The position numbers were made by a program, and so were the translations under genes. Positions 43,400 to 50,949 of a stretch of 57,885 bases of DNA are shown piece by piece. The notes under the pieces are model-generated. The model was not told the origin of the DNA. It saw only the letters and a list, made by a program, of their open reading frames with translations, and ran no database searches. Origin of the DNA: an uncultured Collinsella sp. (GTDB lineage: Bacteria > Actinomycetota > Coriobacteriia > Coriobacteriales > Coriobacteriaceae). The stretch's first letter is position 1. Each line of letters starts with the position of its first letter. The stretch spans positions 1-57,885 of the forward strand of contig UQPF01000015.1 in the NCBI GenBank assembly GCA_900542905.1, in the 5' to 3' direction.

Positions 43400-43496
43400 C
43401 AATTTCGTGTACTTCAGATACACACTTTTCTACTATTTCGTGTATTCCAAATACATGAAATCGTACTAAACTATGTATCTGAAGTACACGAAATTG
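43400..43496. promoter_or_regulatory. array of three 33-bp-spaced palindromes upstream of a DUF4143 ATPase gene
   Basis: Three 15-bp palindromes of the form TGTA-N7-TACA start at 43408, 43441 and 43474, spaced exactly 33 bp, or about three helical turns. The outer two are embedded in perfect 23-bp inverted arms (43400-43422 and 43474-43496). The middle one extends to TTTCGTGTATT / AAATACATGAAA. The array ends 13 bases before the ATPase start and must cover its promoter. Confidence 0.75.
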
Positions 43497-43509
43497 GAAA
43501 GGCGGCCCC

Positions 43510-44880
43510 ATGCGCAGATCAATCGAATCCGTTATCGAATCATGGGCGACAAAGGACGCGTCGCGCCCCCTCCTCATCCGTGGTGCGCGACGCGTAGGCA
43601 AAACGTACGTTGCCGAGGAAATCGGCAGACGAATCGCCGGCGATGCGTTTGTCAAACTCGACTTTCAGACCGATCTTGAGCTGATCGCTCCGCTGTTCGA
43701 CTGTCCCACCGACGACGTTAACGCCATCGTGGCGCGAATCTCAGACTATAAACGCACCCCCATTCGCAAAGAAACCGCCTTCATCCTGTTTGACGAGGTG
43801 CAGCTCTGCGAACGGGCGCTCAACTCGCTTCGCTTTTTTTCGGGTTCGGGCTGGCGCATATGCGCGACCGGCAGTCAGCTCGGCGTCGCCACGCGCAAGC
43901 GCAAGTTGCCTTTTCCCAGCGGCGTTCGTCAAGAGACCATGCATCCTATGTCGTTCGAGGAGTTTCTCTGGGCGCTCGACGAGGAGCAGATGGCCAATGC
44001 CATTCGTACCCACGCCGGCACGCTCGAGACCTACGCCGCGCACCAAGCCGCGCTCAGCCTGTTTCATCGATACCAGATCGTGGGCGGCATGCCCGCCGCC
44101 GTCAACGCATATCGCAAGACGTTATCCATCGAGGATGCGCGCGTCGAGCAGCGCGAAATCGACGAGACCTATACCGCCGATATGACCGACCCCGAAAACG
44201 GGATCAGCGGCGTGGCGGCGCGCAAGGTCTGGCGCTCCATTCCGTCCCAGCTGCTGAGATCGTCCACAAAAAAATTCAAGTACTCCGAGGTCGAACGCGG
44301 AGGCCGTCGCGCCAAGCTTATCGAGCCGCTCGACTGGCTCGAAGGCGCCGGCATCATATCGGTCAACAACCTGACCGAAGGCATCGAGCCTCCCCTCGTT
44401 CCCTTCGACGACGAAGATGGAAGTTTCTTTAAGGTCTATCTTCTCGATACCGGCCTCATGTTCTACAAACTCGGCATCAACCCGCGGCTCTGGCTCGACC
44501 TCAAAGAGGATTCCGCCATAGCGCTATCTTCCGACTTCCGAGGCGCCCTGGCGGAAAACTCGGTCATGCAAGCATTTTCGGGCAATAGCTTGCAGACGTA
44601 TTACTGGGTGCCGCCGTCGTCTTGGAAGACGACCGGCGAGCTCGATTTTTTACTTCAGACCGACCGTATGGAAATTGTGCCCGTCGAAGTAAAGTCCGCA
44701 CGTAACGTGCGCGCGAGAACCATCGGGTCGTTTATGAACAAAGCCCGATCGCCATATGCCTACATTTTGTCCGAGAACAATTTTTCCCGCAGCGAAACCG
44801 ATGACGGGCGCGAGCTGCGCCACCTCCCCTTGTACGCAGCGGGCTTTATTGGAGCAAACTGCCTCAAGAGCAGTCTGTAA
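43510..44880 (+). CDS. AAA_14/DUF4143 ATPase, paralogue 1
   Basis: A 456-residue ATPase. Walker A is RGARRVGKTYVAEEIG, Walker B AFILFDEVQL, and the sensor region CATGSQLGVA. The DUF4143 C-terminus ends in a nuclease-like fold with GELDFLLQTDRMEIVPVEVK, matching the D...ExK spacing of PD-(D/E)XK enzymes. Members of this family are common in gut bacteria and archaea; their cellular role is poorly known. GAAAGG precedes the ATG. The upstream 33-bp palindrome array is shared in design, not in sequence, with the paralogue at 45.5-46.9 kb. Confidence 0.88.
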   Translation: MRRSIESVIESWATKDASRPLLIRGARRVGKTYVAEEIGRRIAGDAFVKLDFQTDLELIAPLFDCPTDDVNAIVARISDYKRTPIRKETAFILFDEVQLCERALNSLRFFSGSGWRICATGSQLGVATRKRKLPFPSGVRQETMHPMSFEEFLWALDEEQMANAIRTHAGTLETYAAHQAALSLFHRYQIVGGMPAAVNAYRKTLSIEDARVEQREIDETYTADMTDPENGISGVAARKVWRSIPSQLLRSSTKKFKYSEVERGGRRAKLIEPLDWLEGAGIISVNNLTEGIEPPLVPFDDEDGSFFKVYLLDTGLMFYKLGINPRLWLDLKEDSAIALSSDFRGALAENSVMQAFSGNSLQTYYWVPPSSWKTTGELDFLLQTDRMEIVPVEVKSARNVRARTIGSFMNKARSPYAYILSENNFSRSETDDGRELRHLPLYAAGFIGANCLKSSL

Positions 44881-44913
44881 GCCCTGCGCGACCGCCTAGA
44901 AAGGAAGCCGCTC

Positions 44914-45363
44914 ATGCAACGCATTCTTTTTATCTGCTATGGAAATATCTGTCGCTCGACGATGGCTGAGTCCGTGTTTACCGAGCTGGTGCGGCGCGCC
45001 GGGCGCGCGGGCGAGTTTGTCATTGACTCCGCTGCGACCTCAACTGAGGAGATCGGCAACCCGCCGCATCATGGCACGGTCGCCAAGCTGCGCGAAGTCG
45101 GGATTCCCGTCGTTGCGCACCGTGCCCGCCAGGTGCGTCGCGCGGAGTATGGCGACTGGGATCACATTGTCTATATGGATGCTGAGAACGCGCGGGGCCT
45201 GCGTCGCATCTTTGGCGACGCAGGCCCCGACGGAAAGATTACGCGCTTGCTCGATTGGACCGAGTGTCCCGGCGACGTGGCCGACCCCTGGTACACCGGC
45301 AATTTCGATGCCACCTACCGCGATGTGCTCGCCGGTTGCACCGCTATGCTCGAGCAGCTGTAG
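44914..45363 (+). CDS. low-molecular-weight protein tyrosine phosphatase
   Basis: A 149-residue phosphatase with the P-loop FICYGNICRSTMAE (C-x5-R-S near the N-terminus) and the general-acid motif DPWYTG near residue 120. It removes phosphate from tyrosine, often in exopolysaccharide control. GAAAGGAAG precedes the start ATG. It lies 33 bases after the DUF4143 ATPase gene and may share its transcript. No tyrosine kinase is visible in the window. Confidence 0.92.
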   Translation: MQRILFICYGNICRSTMAESVFTELVRRAGRAGEFVIDSAATSTEEIGNPPHHGTVAKLREVGIPVVAHRARQVRRAEYGDWDHIVYMDAENARGLRRIFGDAGPDGKITRLLDWTECPGDVADPWYTGNFDATYRDVLAGCTAMLEQL

Positions 45364-45390
45364 GTTCGTGGGCGCACGAACCGCGCCCAC
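45363..45390 (+). terminator. mutually exclusive hairpins after the phosphatase gene
   Basis: GGTTCGTG (45363-45370) can pair with CACGAACC (45375-45382). Alternatively GTGGGCGC (45368-45375) pairs with GCGCCCAC (45383-45390). The two folds overlap and exclude each other. There is no U-tract. Confidence 0.4.
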
Positions 45391-45404
45391 GGCATAAATC
45401 GAGC

Positions 45405-45460
45405 GTAGATTTTCTCCCACTTTGAGCGTTCAAGTGCGCTCTATACGGGAGAAAATCCAC
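45405..45460. repeat. inverted repeat between phosphatase and second DUF4143 gene
   Basis: GTAGATTTTCTCCC (45405-45418) faces GGGAGAAAATCCAC (45447-45460), with a ten-bp perfect core. The loop contains GAGCG / GCGCTC. A partial copy of the TGTGACAAAGGGACTG palindrome (45468-45486) follows. Confidence 0.5.
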
Positions 45461-45488
45461 ACTCATGAATGTGACAAAGGGACTGGCC

Positions 45489-46850
45489 CTAGACCAGCTT
45501 GACCTCCAGCTTAATCCCCTTGGCACAGGAGTCGCCCAAAACATCCGAAAGGGCCCAGGTCGCATATAGAGGCAAATAGAGAGCCGCTCCGTTGCGCTCA
45601 ACGTTGCCTCTCGAGAAAACAATCCCGAGCCTTACGCCATATTCAGCCGTATCAAGCACATGACCGAGCGCAGCGTGCGCGTGGTAATAGGAGCCCGATT
45701 TAACCTCGATCGGAACAGCCGTCCCATCCGGTCCATCGACCACAAAGTCCACTTCACCGCGCTTTTTTGTCTGATAGTAGTAAAGCTGGCGATTTTGGGC
45801 AGCCAGCTGCTGGGCCACCACGTTTTCGTAAATGCCGCCCAGATTGGGCTCCTTGCTATCAAGATACGCCGCTTGGGCGACTCCAACGGGGTAGCGCGCC
45901 ATCAACATGCCCGTATCCGATTGATATAGCTTGAACTGCGATGGCCGCGCCGTCTTGAGCAGGGGCGATTTTGGCTCGGTTACGATATCGGCTTTGAGAG
46001 CAACGCCGGCATCGACAAGCCATACAAAATCTCGCTGATACTTCTCGTAGTAAGCCTTGGGGTCAATGGAATTGAGCACGAAGCGCTTGTTTTCGCCCTC
46101 GAGCATAATAGGGAGCTGATCGTAGATGCTCTGCACCTGCAGGGCTCGCCCGTTTGCATACTTGGAGATATCCCGCCGGTACTGTTCGTTGAGCTCTGAC
46201 TGTAGCCGACGAACAGAGGCAAGGTCGCCCTGCGTGTCAAGGAAACGCTGCACAACCTCCGGCATTCCGCCGACAACGGTATAGGTCCTGAAGTTTGCCA
46301 TCATCGCGTCATGAATGTAATCAGGAATGGGCCTCTCGCTGATACACGCGTCACGTATCGTTTGACGAGCCCCCTCGCTCACCCCGATTGCCCAGCAAAA
46401 CTCCTCAAAATCGAGCGGGAACATCCTAAGCTCGTGGACATACCCCACGGGATAGGACCTGACGCCCTTGAGCTGGGTCCCGAGCATTGACCCCGAAAAC
46501 GCCCAACGGCACCTCCCGTCCTCAACAAGGAACTTTGCCATCGTCATGATGTCGGGGGCCTCTTGGACCTCATCGATAAACACGAGCGTTTTGCCTGGTG
46601 CAATCGACTTTCCCGAAAGAAGCGTCACCCTGCTGATGAAATCATCGGCATCCCGCGCCTCGAGAAGAGCATCTTTTGCCTGGCGATTTTCCATGAGGTT
46701 AAGCTCGATGTAGGTTGCATGGTTGGCTTTGCCAAATGCGCGAATCGAATAGCTTTTGCCAATCTGGCGAGAACCCGTAATGAATAAGGCCTTTTGCTCG
46801 GCAGACTTCAGCCAACGCTCCAGCTCTGCCGCTATTTTCCTGCGCAGCAT
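45489..46850 (-). CDS. AAA_14/DUF4143 ATPase, paralogue 2
   Basis: A 453-residue ATPase of the same family as the gene at 43.5 kb but clearly diverged. Walker A is ITGSRQIGKSYSIRAFG, Walker B KTLVFIDEVQEAP, the sensor region AFSGSMLGTQLKG, and the C-terminal nuclease-like motif RGEVDFVVDGPDGTAVPIEV. ATG 46850 follows GGGGAGA; the frame is open to 46871. It faces the phosphatase gene. Three direct repeats at 33-bp spacing lie upstream. Confidence 0.88.
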   Translation of the reverse strand: MLRRKIAAELERWLKSAEQKALFITGSRQIGKSYSIRAFGKANHATYIELNLMENRQAKDALLEARDADDFISRVTLLSGKSIAPGKTLVFIDEVQEAPDIMTMAKFLVEDGRCRWAFSGSMLGTQLKGVRSYPVGYVHELRMFPLDFEEFCWAIGVSEGARQTIRDACISERPIPDYIHDAMMANFRTYTVVGGMPEVVQRFLDTQGDLASVRRLQSELNEQYRRDISKYANGRALQVQSIYDQLPIMLEGENKRFVLNSIDPKAYYEKYQRDFVWLVDAGVALKADIVTEPKSPLLKTARPSQFKLYQSDTGMLMARYPVGVAQAAYLDSKEPNLGGIYENVVAQQLAAQNRQLYYYQTKKRGEVDFVVDGPDGTAVPIEVKSGSYYHAHAALGHVLDTAEYGVRLGIVFSRGNVERNGAALYLPLYATWALSDVLGDSCAKGIKLEVKLV

Positions 46851-46873
46851 AGGCTCTCCCCTCAGCGTCATCG

Positions 46874-46957
46874 AATGAAATGCAAAGTTTTATACGCTTG
46901 ATTATCGATGAAACGCAGAATTTATAGAACTTAAAATCAAATGAAATGCAGAGATTT
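46874..46957. promoter_or_regulatory. array of three 33-bp-spaced direct repeats upstream of the second DUF4143 gene
   Basis: RATGAAAYGCARARWTTT occurs at 46874, 46907 and 46940, exactly 33 bp apart and in the same orientation. The array starts 24 bases upstream of the gene's ATG, so it covers the promoter. The surrounding sequence is A/T-rich. Confidence 0.75.
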
Positions 46958-46991
46958 GAGATTATAAGCAAAAGAAGGGGCGCCACCGGCG

Positions 46992-47024
46992 AATGTGGCA
47001 AAGGGGCTGTCCCTTTGCCACATT
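46992..47024. repeat. TGYGRCAAAGG palindrome, copy
   Basis: AATGTGGCAAAGGG (46992-47005) pairs perfectly with CCCTTTGCCACATT (47011-47024). Compared with the copy at 41972, the A-T pair is replaced by G-C. Confidence 0.75.
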
Positions 47025-47032
47025 GCGCTCGA

Positions 47033-47362
47033 CTACTCGTCAACGATCTCGGCAAGCCAGACGTTCAGTGTATCGACCTCGGGGCAGCAGAACTTTGCCG
47101 TGCCGGGCTCGTTGCCAGGCACGGTTCCGCCATAGCGCAGGATATCGATATAGGGAAAGCCCACATGGCAGGCCATGGCGCACATCTTGCCGCGGTCTCG
47201 GTCGAAGTCAAAAACGTCGCCCGGCTTGTGACCATGGTGGCAGCGGCACGCACCCAGCTGGTCCACGCAGCTCACGCGGATACGCGGACGCTTGCCACGC
47301 GGCGCGCCGAGCGGCTTGTTATCGCCCGCAGGCTTGATGCCGCCCTCGCCAGCATTACTCAT
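47033..47362 (-). CDS. TIGR04076-family small cysteine-rich protein
   Basis: A 109-residue protein with the TIGR04076 layout: VSCVDQLGACRCHHGHKPGDVFDF, KMCAMACHVGFPYIDILRYGG and a C-terminal FCCPEVDTLNVWLAEI. It contains eight Cys, several in family-conserved places, which suggests metal or iron-sulfur binding. The function is unknown. Its start overlaps the pyridoxal kinase stop by eight bases, so the two are translationally coupled. Confidence 0.75.
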   Translation of the reverse strand: MSNAGEGGIKPAGDNKPLGAPRGKRPRIRVSCVDQLGACRCHHGHKPGDVFDFDRDRGKMCAMACHVGFPYIDILRYGGTVPGNEPGTAKFCCPEVDTLNVWLAEIVDE

Positions 47363-48179
47363 GGTCGATCACATCCAGGCAGGCCTCGATGGGAAGGCCG
47401 GCCGATTTGTCCTCTTGGTCGGCATTGCGCTCGATAAGTTCAGCCACCACACGCATGGCATCGGCCGTCGCGCGCTGCAGACTCCAACCGCTCATCACGC
47501 GACCCATCAACACGGCCGAGAACGTATCGCCCGCGCCCGGGAAGTACACCGGGATCAGCTCAAACGGAATCTCAAAGTACTCCCCCGCCACATGATCGTA
47601 ACCGACGACGGCACTCGCCCCATCGACCTTTGCACTCGTAATGACAACCGACTTGGTGCCCAACGCGAGCATAGCGTCCACGAGCGCGCGGGCCTCATCG
47701 GCCGTAATCTCTTCGGCGATAGGCGTATCGGTGAGCAGGCACGCCTCGGTATAGTTGGGCACCGCGTAGTCGGCGCACTCGACCAGGCTGCGCATGAGTC
47801 CGATGGTCGACTCGGGCACGCCGGCATAGAGCTTGCCGTTATCGCCCATGATGGGGTCGACGAATACCTTGGTGCCTTTTTGCGCACGGCGGTGGCAAAA
47901 GTCCGAGATGATGCGTGTCTCTTCCTCGGTCACGATAAAGCCGGTCGAGATGGCGTCGAACTCAAAGCCGAGCTCCTCCCAGATAGCGAGGCTTTGGCGC
48001 ACGTACTCGGTGGTGTCGTGGATGTAGAACTTGGGGTAGTTAAGCGTGTCGGAAACGAGCGCCGTCGGCAGGTTATGGATACGGTAGCCCATGTGCGACA
48101 GCACCGGCAGCATGGCGGAAAGCGCGACCTTGCCGTAGCCGCACATATCGTTGATCAGCAGCAGCTGAGTATTCTTCAT
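47355..48179 (-). CDS. pyridoxal/pyridoxamine kinase (PdxK/PdxY family)
   Basis: A 274-residue ribokinase-fold kinase that phosphorylates B6 vitamers. Visible are INDMCGYGKVALSAMLPVL (substrate loop), VFVDPIMGDNGKLY (metal site), AVPNYTEACLLT and the anion hole with catalytic Asp in FPGAGDTFSAVLMG. ATG 48179 follows AAGGGGG and gives the standard length; the frame is open to 48338. It is coupled to the TIGR04076 gene. Confidence 0.88.
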   Translation of the reverse strand: MKNTQLLLINDMCGYGKVALSAMLPVLSHMGYRIHNLPTALVSDTLNYPKFYIHDTTEYVRQSLAIWEELGFEFDAISTGFIVTEEETRIISDFCHRRAQKGTKVFVDPIMGDNGKLYAGVPESTIGLMRSLVECADYAVPNYTEACLLTDTPIAEEITADEARALVDAMLALGTKSVVITSAKVDGASAVVGYDHVAGEYFEIPFELIPVYFPGAGDTFSAVLMGRVMSGWSLQRATADAMRVVAELIERNADQEDKSAGLPIEACLDVIDHE

Positions 48180-48304
48180 GAGTGTCCCCCTTGGATCGGG
48201 CGCGGCGCAACGGCGCCACAGTGCAACTAAGTGTAGCGCAGGGGACGTTGCGAGCGGAGTCGAGCAGTGCGAAGGGCAAATTGTTGCGGAAAGGTTACGG
48301 AAAA

Positions 48305-48337
48305 TGATCCCTTTTCCTCCGTCCCCAAGGGATTGCA
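48305..48337. repeat. GTCCCCAA-core stem element, copy C
   Basis: GATCCCTTTT (48306-48315) leads to CCTCCGTCCCCAA, then AAGGGATT. The arms ATCCC / GGGAT enclose the same GTCCCCAA core. It lies about 45 bases upstream of structured element copy 3, as in the other two units. Confidence 0.45.
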
Positions 48338-48376
48338 TGCACCGAAACGGACCGTGGCGGAATCACAGGTTGAGGA

Positions 48377-48525
48377 CGGACAGCGAAAACGTTCCTAAGC
48401 GAGCAAGGTGGCGTGAAAGAGGAGGGCATAGGCCTTGTGGCCATGCCCGACGATTGAACGCCAGATTGCCGCTTAGGAACGTTTGCAGCGTCGAGCGGTT
48501 ACGGCGTTTGGCAAAACGCCGTAAC
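48377..48525 (+). ncRNA. structured ~150-nt repeat element, copy 3
   Basis: P1 AAACGTTCCTAAGCG (48387-48401) pairs perfectly with 48470-48484, with a bulged A at 48402. P2 pairs TGGCGT (48409-48414) with ACGCCA (48458-48463). P3 is GGGCAT (48424-48429), a bulged A, GGCC-TTGT-GGCC and ATGCCC (48443-48448). The terminal hairpin GTTACGGCGTTT / AAACGCCGTAAC spans 48498-48525. Relative to copy 2, changes in P1 (CCCC to TTCC) and P2 (A to G) are matched on the opposite strand. Confidence 0.65.
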
Positions 48526-48542
48526 TTAATAAGTTTGGTACC

Positions 48543-48604
48543 TTGACATTCATTTCTCATGCTCCTAGATTGGTTAGGCACAAAACAATTCCACTACCTA
48601 ACTA
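48543..48604 (+). promoter_or_regulatory. promoter and inverted-repeat operator of the MarR-ABC operon
   Basis: TTGACA (48543-48548), a 17-base spacer and TAGATT (48566-48571) form a strong promoter. Immediately downstream TGGTTAGG (48571-48578) and CCTAACTA (48597-48604) form an inverted repeat over the start region, suitable for MarR autoregulation. An AAGGAG follows. Confidence 0.6.
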
Positions 48605-48626
48605 AAGAAAGGAGCAACACTAATTC

Positions 48627-49133
48627 ATGTGCGATGAACCTCTTAACCTTTGTTCGCACGAGCCCGGCGGCGACCCGTCACAGCCGGCGGATGCACCCGA
48701 AGCGGTTAGCTCAGAAGACAAGCTTGCCAAGCGAATCCTCAATGGGCTTGGGTTTTGCGGCCATTACATGCATTTTCATGGCGGAGGCGTGTCTGGCAAG
48801 GCGCCCATCGTCTGCCTGCTCGCCAAGCAGCCGACCGGCGAGCTGTCCCAACAGGAACTCGGCATGCACTTCGACCTCAAGCCGGGGTCCCTTTCCGAGA
48901 TTCTGTCCAAGCTCGAAATGGGCGGCATCATCGAACGCAGCCGCAATCCCAAGGATCGTCGGCAGCTCACCATTCGCCTGACCGAAGCTGGATGGGAAAA
49001 GGCCCGCATTGAGCAGGCCGCCCGCATTCGCTTTAGGGAACAGGCTTTTAGCGCCCTTACGCACGACGAGCGCGAACAGCTCGCCGAGATGCTCGAAAAA
49101 ATCCGCGTAACCTGGGAGGAACTGGATGATTAA
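48627..49133 (+). CDS. MarR-family transcriptional regulator
   Basis: A 168-residue protein with a winged helix (~65-130): GELSQQELGMHFDLKPGSLSEI, KLEMGGIIERSRNPKDRRQL, then the dimerisation helix. The N-terminal 40 residues are Cys/Pro-containing and probably flexible. GFCGHYMHFHGGG is a His-rich segment that could bind metal or be part of the ligand site. It overlaps the first ABC exporter gene by eight bases, so it almost certainly regulates that operon. Confidence 0.85.
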   Translation: MCDEPLNLCSHEPGGDPSQPADAPEAVSSEDKLAKRILNGLGFCGHYMHFHGGGVSGKAPIVCLLAKQPTGELSQQELGMHFDLKPGSLSEILSKLEMGGIIERSRNPKDRRQLTIRLTEAGWEKARIEQAARIRFREQAFSALTHDEREQLAEMLEKIRVTWEELDD

Positions 49134-50949
49134 AACCCTCATGGGAAGCATCCGCGATTACAAGAAGGTCACGATCGCCACGCCGCTACTGGTGCTTGGC
49201 GAGGTGCTCTGCGAAATGATGATCCCGTTTATCACCGCCGACATGATCGACGCCATCAAAGACGGTGCCACCGTCGCCCAGATGCTTCCCACCGCAGGCT
49301 TTTTGGTGCTCATCGCACTGACGTCGCTCGCTTTTGGTGCCGCTGCCGGCGTCACCTGCAGTCATGCGAGCTGCGGCTTCGCCAAGAACCTGCGTCACGA
49401 CCTGTTCTACAAGATCCAGACGTTCAGCTTTGCCAACATCGATGAGTTCTCGAGCTCCTCGCTCGTCACCCGCCTCACCACCGACATCAACAACGTGCAG
49501 CAGGCCTTTATGATGCTCATCCGCATCGCCGTGCGCGCGCCGCTGGTATTGGTCTTTGCCTTTGCCATGGCCTACGCCATGGGCGGCAGCGTCGCCATGG
49601 TCTACCTGGTCATCATTCCGCTGCTGGGCTTTGGCCTGTTCTTTATCATCTATAAGGTGCGCCCGATCTTTGCCCGCGTGTTCCGCAAGTACGACGCGCT
49701 CAACGAGTCCGTCGAGGAAAACGTCACCGGCATGCGCGTGGTCAAGAGCTATGTGCGCCAGGACTACGAGAAAGAGAAGTTCGCCACCGCCGCGCGCGAC
49801 GTCCAGATGGACTTCACCCGCGCCGAAAAGCTGCTCGCCTTCAATAACCCCATGATGAACATCTGCGTCAACGGCGCGTTCGTCGTCATCATCTACCTGG
49901 GCTCCGAGCTCATCATCACGAGCCAGGGCACCTTGTTCGACGTGGGCCAGCTCTCCTCCATCTTTACCTATGGCTTCCAGATTCTGATGAGTCTGATGCA
50001 GCTGTCGATGATCTTTGTCATGGTGACCATGGCCGATGAATCGGCGCACCGCATTACCGAGGTGCTTGCCGCCGAGCCCACGATCGCCAACCCGACCGAG
50101 CCCGTGCCCGAGGTTGCCGACGGCTCCATCGACTTTGACCACGTGAGCTTTAAGTACTCCGAGCATGCCAAACGCCAGGCGCTCGACGATATCGACCTGC
50201 ACATTAAGAGCGGCGAGACCATCGGTATTATCGGCGGCACCGGCTCGGCCAAGTCGACGCTCGTGAACCTGATCGCCCGCCTGTACGATGTCACCGAGGG
50301 CACCGTGCGCGTGGGCGGCGTGGACGTACGCAACTACGATCTGGACGCGCTGCGCCACCAGGTAGCCATGGTGCTGCAGAAAAACGTGCTGTTTAGCGGC
50401 ACCATCGCCGAAAACCTGCGCTGGGGCGACCCGAACGCCACCGACGAGGAAGTCCGCGAGGCAGCACATCTGGCCTGCGCCGACGAGTTTGTCGACGGCT
50501 TCCCCAAGGGCTACGACACCTGGATTGAGCAGGGCGGCTCCAACGTTTCCGGCGGCCAGAAGCAGCGCCTGTGCATTGCGCGTGCCCTGCTGCGTCGCCC
50601 CAAGATCTTGATCCTGGATGACTCCACGAGCGCCGTCGACACCAAGACCGACGCCAAGATCCGCGAGGGCCTGGCGAGTTATCTGCCCAACACGACCAAG
50701 CTCATCATCGCCCAGCGCATTAGCTCCGTGCAGGATGCCGATCGCATCATCGTCATGGAGGGCGGCCGCATCAAGGACATCGGCAACCACGACGAGCTGC
50801 TCAAGACGAGCGAGATCTACCGCGAGACCTTTACCTCGCAGAACAAGATGAGCGCCGAGGGCGAGGACGCGGGCGAGACCGCTGCAGCCGGCACCGAGGC
50901 ATCTGCATCGCAAGCCCAGACCCAGGAAGGAGGCGAGGCACATGAGTAA
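49126..50949 (+). CDS. ABC exporter half-transporter with degenerate catalytic site
   Basis: A 607-residue type IV ABC exporter: six transmembrane helices (~15-310) and an ATPase domain (~340-575). Its Walker A is GGTGSAKSTLV (Gly to Ala), Walker B ends in ILILDDST (catalytic Glu to Asp) and the switch His is Gln in IIAQRISS. Its signature NVSGGQKQR is intact. This is the pattern of the degenerate subunit of heterodimeric exporters such as LmrC or TM287. It overlaps both neighbours by eight bases. Confidence 0.92.
   Translation: MIKTLMGSIRDYKKVTIATPLLVLGEVLCEMMIPFITADMIDAIKDGATVAQMLPTAGFLVLIALTSLAFGAAAGVTCSHASCGFAKNLRHDLFYKIQTFSFANIDEFSSSSLVTRLTTDINNVQQAFMMLIRIAVRAPLVLVFAFAMAYAMGGSVAMVYLVIIPLLGFGLFFIIYKVRPIFARVFRKYDALNESVEENVTGMRVVKSYVRQDYEKEKFATAARDVQMDFTRAEKLLAFNNPMMNICVNGAFVVIIYLGSELIITSQGTLFDVGQLSSIFTYGFQILMSLMQLSMIFVMVTMADESAHRITEVLAAEPTIANPTEPVPEVADGSIDFDHVSFKYSEHAKRQALDDIDLHIKSGETIGIIGGTGSAKSTLVNLIARLYDVTEGTVRVGGVDVRNYDLDALRHQVAMVLQKNVLFSGTIAENLRWGDPNATDEEVREAAHLACADEFVDGFPKGYDTWIEQGGSNVSGGQKQRLCIARALLRRPKILILDDSTSAVDTKTDAKIREGLASYLPNTTKLIIAQRISSVQDADRIIVMEGGRIKDIGNHDELLKTSEIYRETFTSQNKMSAEGEDAGETAAAGTEASASQAQTQEGGEAHE

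Noticed and set aside
43400..43496. Possible CRISPR-like array (three repeats, regular spacing)
   Set aside because: The repeats are palindromic operators in a promoter, only three, with no unique spacers of constant size and no cas genes.
43370..43597. Small frame with an 11-residue repeating pattern upstream of the first DUF4143 gene
   Set aside because: The periodic peptide arises because the 33-bp DNA repeat is a multiple of three. It has no ribosome binding site and runs into the ATPase gene in another frame.
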